Shown here piece after piece: positions 5,979 to 6,388 of a DNA stretch of 6,388 bases. Each line of letters opens with the position of its first letter. Positions within the stretch are counted from its first letter, which is position 1. Position numbers and translations under genes: made by a program. Below the pieces are notes generated by a model, which saw only the letters and a list, made by a program, of their open reading frames with translations, did not search any database and had not been told where the DNA came from. Origin of the DNA: Chloroflexota bacterium (lineage in GTDB: Bacteria > Chloroflexota > Anaerolineae > B4-G1 > SLSP01); the NCBI GenBank assembly GCA_012798275.1, contig JAAZNO010000578.1, positions 1 to 6,388 on the forward strand, written 5' to 3'.

Positions 5979-6388
5979 CGTTCACCTTCTATAATTTCAA
6001 TGAATTGCAAAGGGTTGACCACCTTTGTTGCCTTCAGGTTACGTGTTTTTTTGATGATCAAATCGTCGGTCGTAATGAAGTAATCAGCCCCTGCCTCGAT
6101 AGCACAGGCGATGTGAAGGGCATCTTTGCTTTTGAGTCCTAGTTTGCGTAAGGAGTGGGCTGCGTCCAATATTTCTTGTGTCTCTTCTACATCTACCTCT
6201 GCCAGTTTCTGCCATTCAGCAATGGCCTCCCGTCGCTCCACAAAAGGGTTGTAGGCGTTTTCAAAATCGAGAATGTATGACCAGATCAACATGATGCGTT
6301 GTTGCTTGATTTGATCTTGGATGTGAAACTTGGCTTCTGTTTCAAGTCTGATCCTGATATGACCCTGGGGATCAAAAGGACGGTTGAA
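5975..6388 (-). CDS. PIN-domain protein (VapC-like ribonuclease toxin candidate), 5' end outside window
   Basis: The reading frame is open to the right edge and gives 137 visible residues. The Met at 6292 is internal: upstream codons continue sensibly with NRPFD (visible 2-6) and LETEAKFHI. In PIN proteins of this type the start with the first catalytic Asp (a LDxCxxNRPFD-like N terminus) would sit only about ten residues further up. Visible acidic residues at expected places are Glu43 (in DFENAYNP), Asp89 (in SKDALHIACAIEAGAD) and Asp108/Asp109 (in FITTDD). The last segment VVNPLQFIEI is a usual PIN ending. PIN domains are Mg-dependent ribonucleases, and VapC-type toxins cut tRNA or rRNA. 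This protein is followed by an overlapping small gene that may be its antitoxin. Hand-counted GC of 40-45% in two sampled lines is well below the neighbouring genes, suggesting acquisition by transfer. Confidence 0.85.
   Translation of the reverse strand, partial: FNRPFDPQGHIRIRLETEAKFHIQDQIKQQRIMLIWSYILDFENAYNPFVERREAIAEWQKLAEVDVEETQEILDAAHSLRKLGLKSKDALHIACAIEAGADYFITTDDLIIKKTRNLKATKVVNPLQFIEIIEGER

Overview
The window is 6388 bases of GC-rich bacterial DNA. Two sampled lines were counted by hand: 2641-2700 is about 67% GC, against 40-45% in two lines near the right end. Gene content and style suggest a chromosome of a Chloroflexota-like (Anaerolineae-type) bacterium: a long-form Obg, a GlmS-like SIS protein, a clan-A glycosidase-like protein, and a PIN-domain pair of a kind I associate with filamentous phototrophs and Chloroflexi. 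This placement is an inference from general resemblance, not from a search.

Layout. Left (plus strand): the 3' part of a glycoside-hydrolase-like gene entering from outside (1-897), then a good sigma-70-type promoter (948-975), the essential GTPase gene obg (1019-2290), a G-free C-rich heptamer-repeat tract (2299-2365), and a SIS-domain sugar isomerase/deaminase gene (2374-3420). Middle (minus strand, convergent with the SIS gene across 31 bases): a two-gene unit with a PIG-L-type deacetylase (5607-4756) followed by lysA, diaminopimelate decarboxylase (4759-3452). These two genes overlap by the four bases ATGA. Right (minus strand): a two-gene module of lower GC, with a PIN-domain ribonuclease-like gene running in from beyond the right edge (6388-5975) and a 68-residue protein (5978-5772). 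These also overlap by ATGA. A 164-base gap with two hairpins separates this module from the PIG-L gene.

How the parts work together. lysA makes lysine from meso-diaminopimelate, and Obg acts in ribosome assembly and growth control. The SIS protein and the PIG-L protein both belong to families that act on amino sugars, but they are on opposite strands and no shared pathway is shown. The PIN/68-residue pair looks like a toxin-antitoxin unit with the toxin gene first and an antitoxin-like partner whose family I cannot name. It is the best candidate here for a poorly described system.

Other points of interest are the heptamer repeat ACCCATT, an exact 17-base copy of it in inverted orientation on the far side of the SIS gene, and its G-quadruplex potential on the minus strand.
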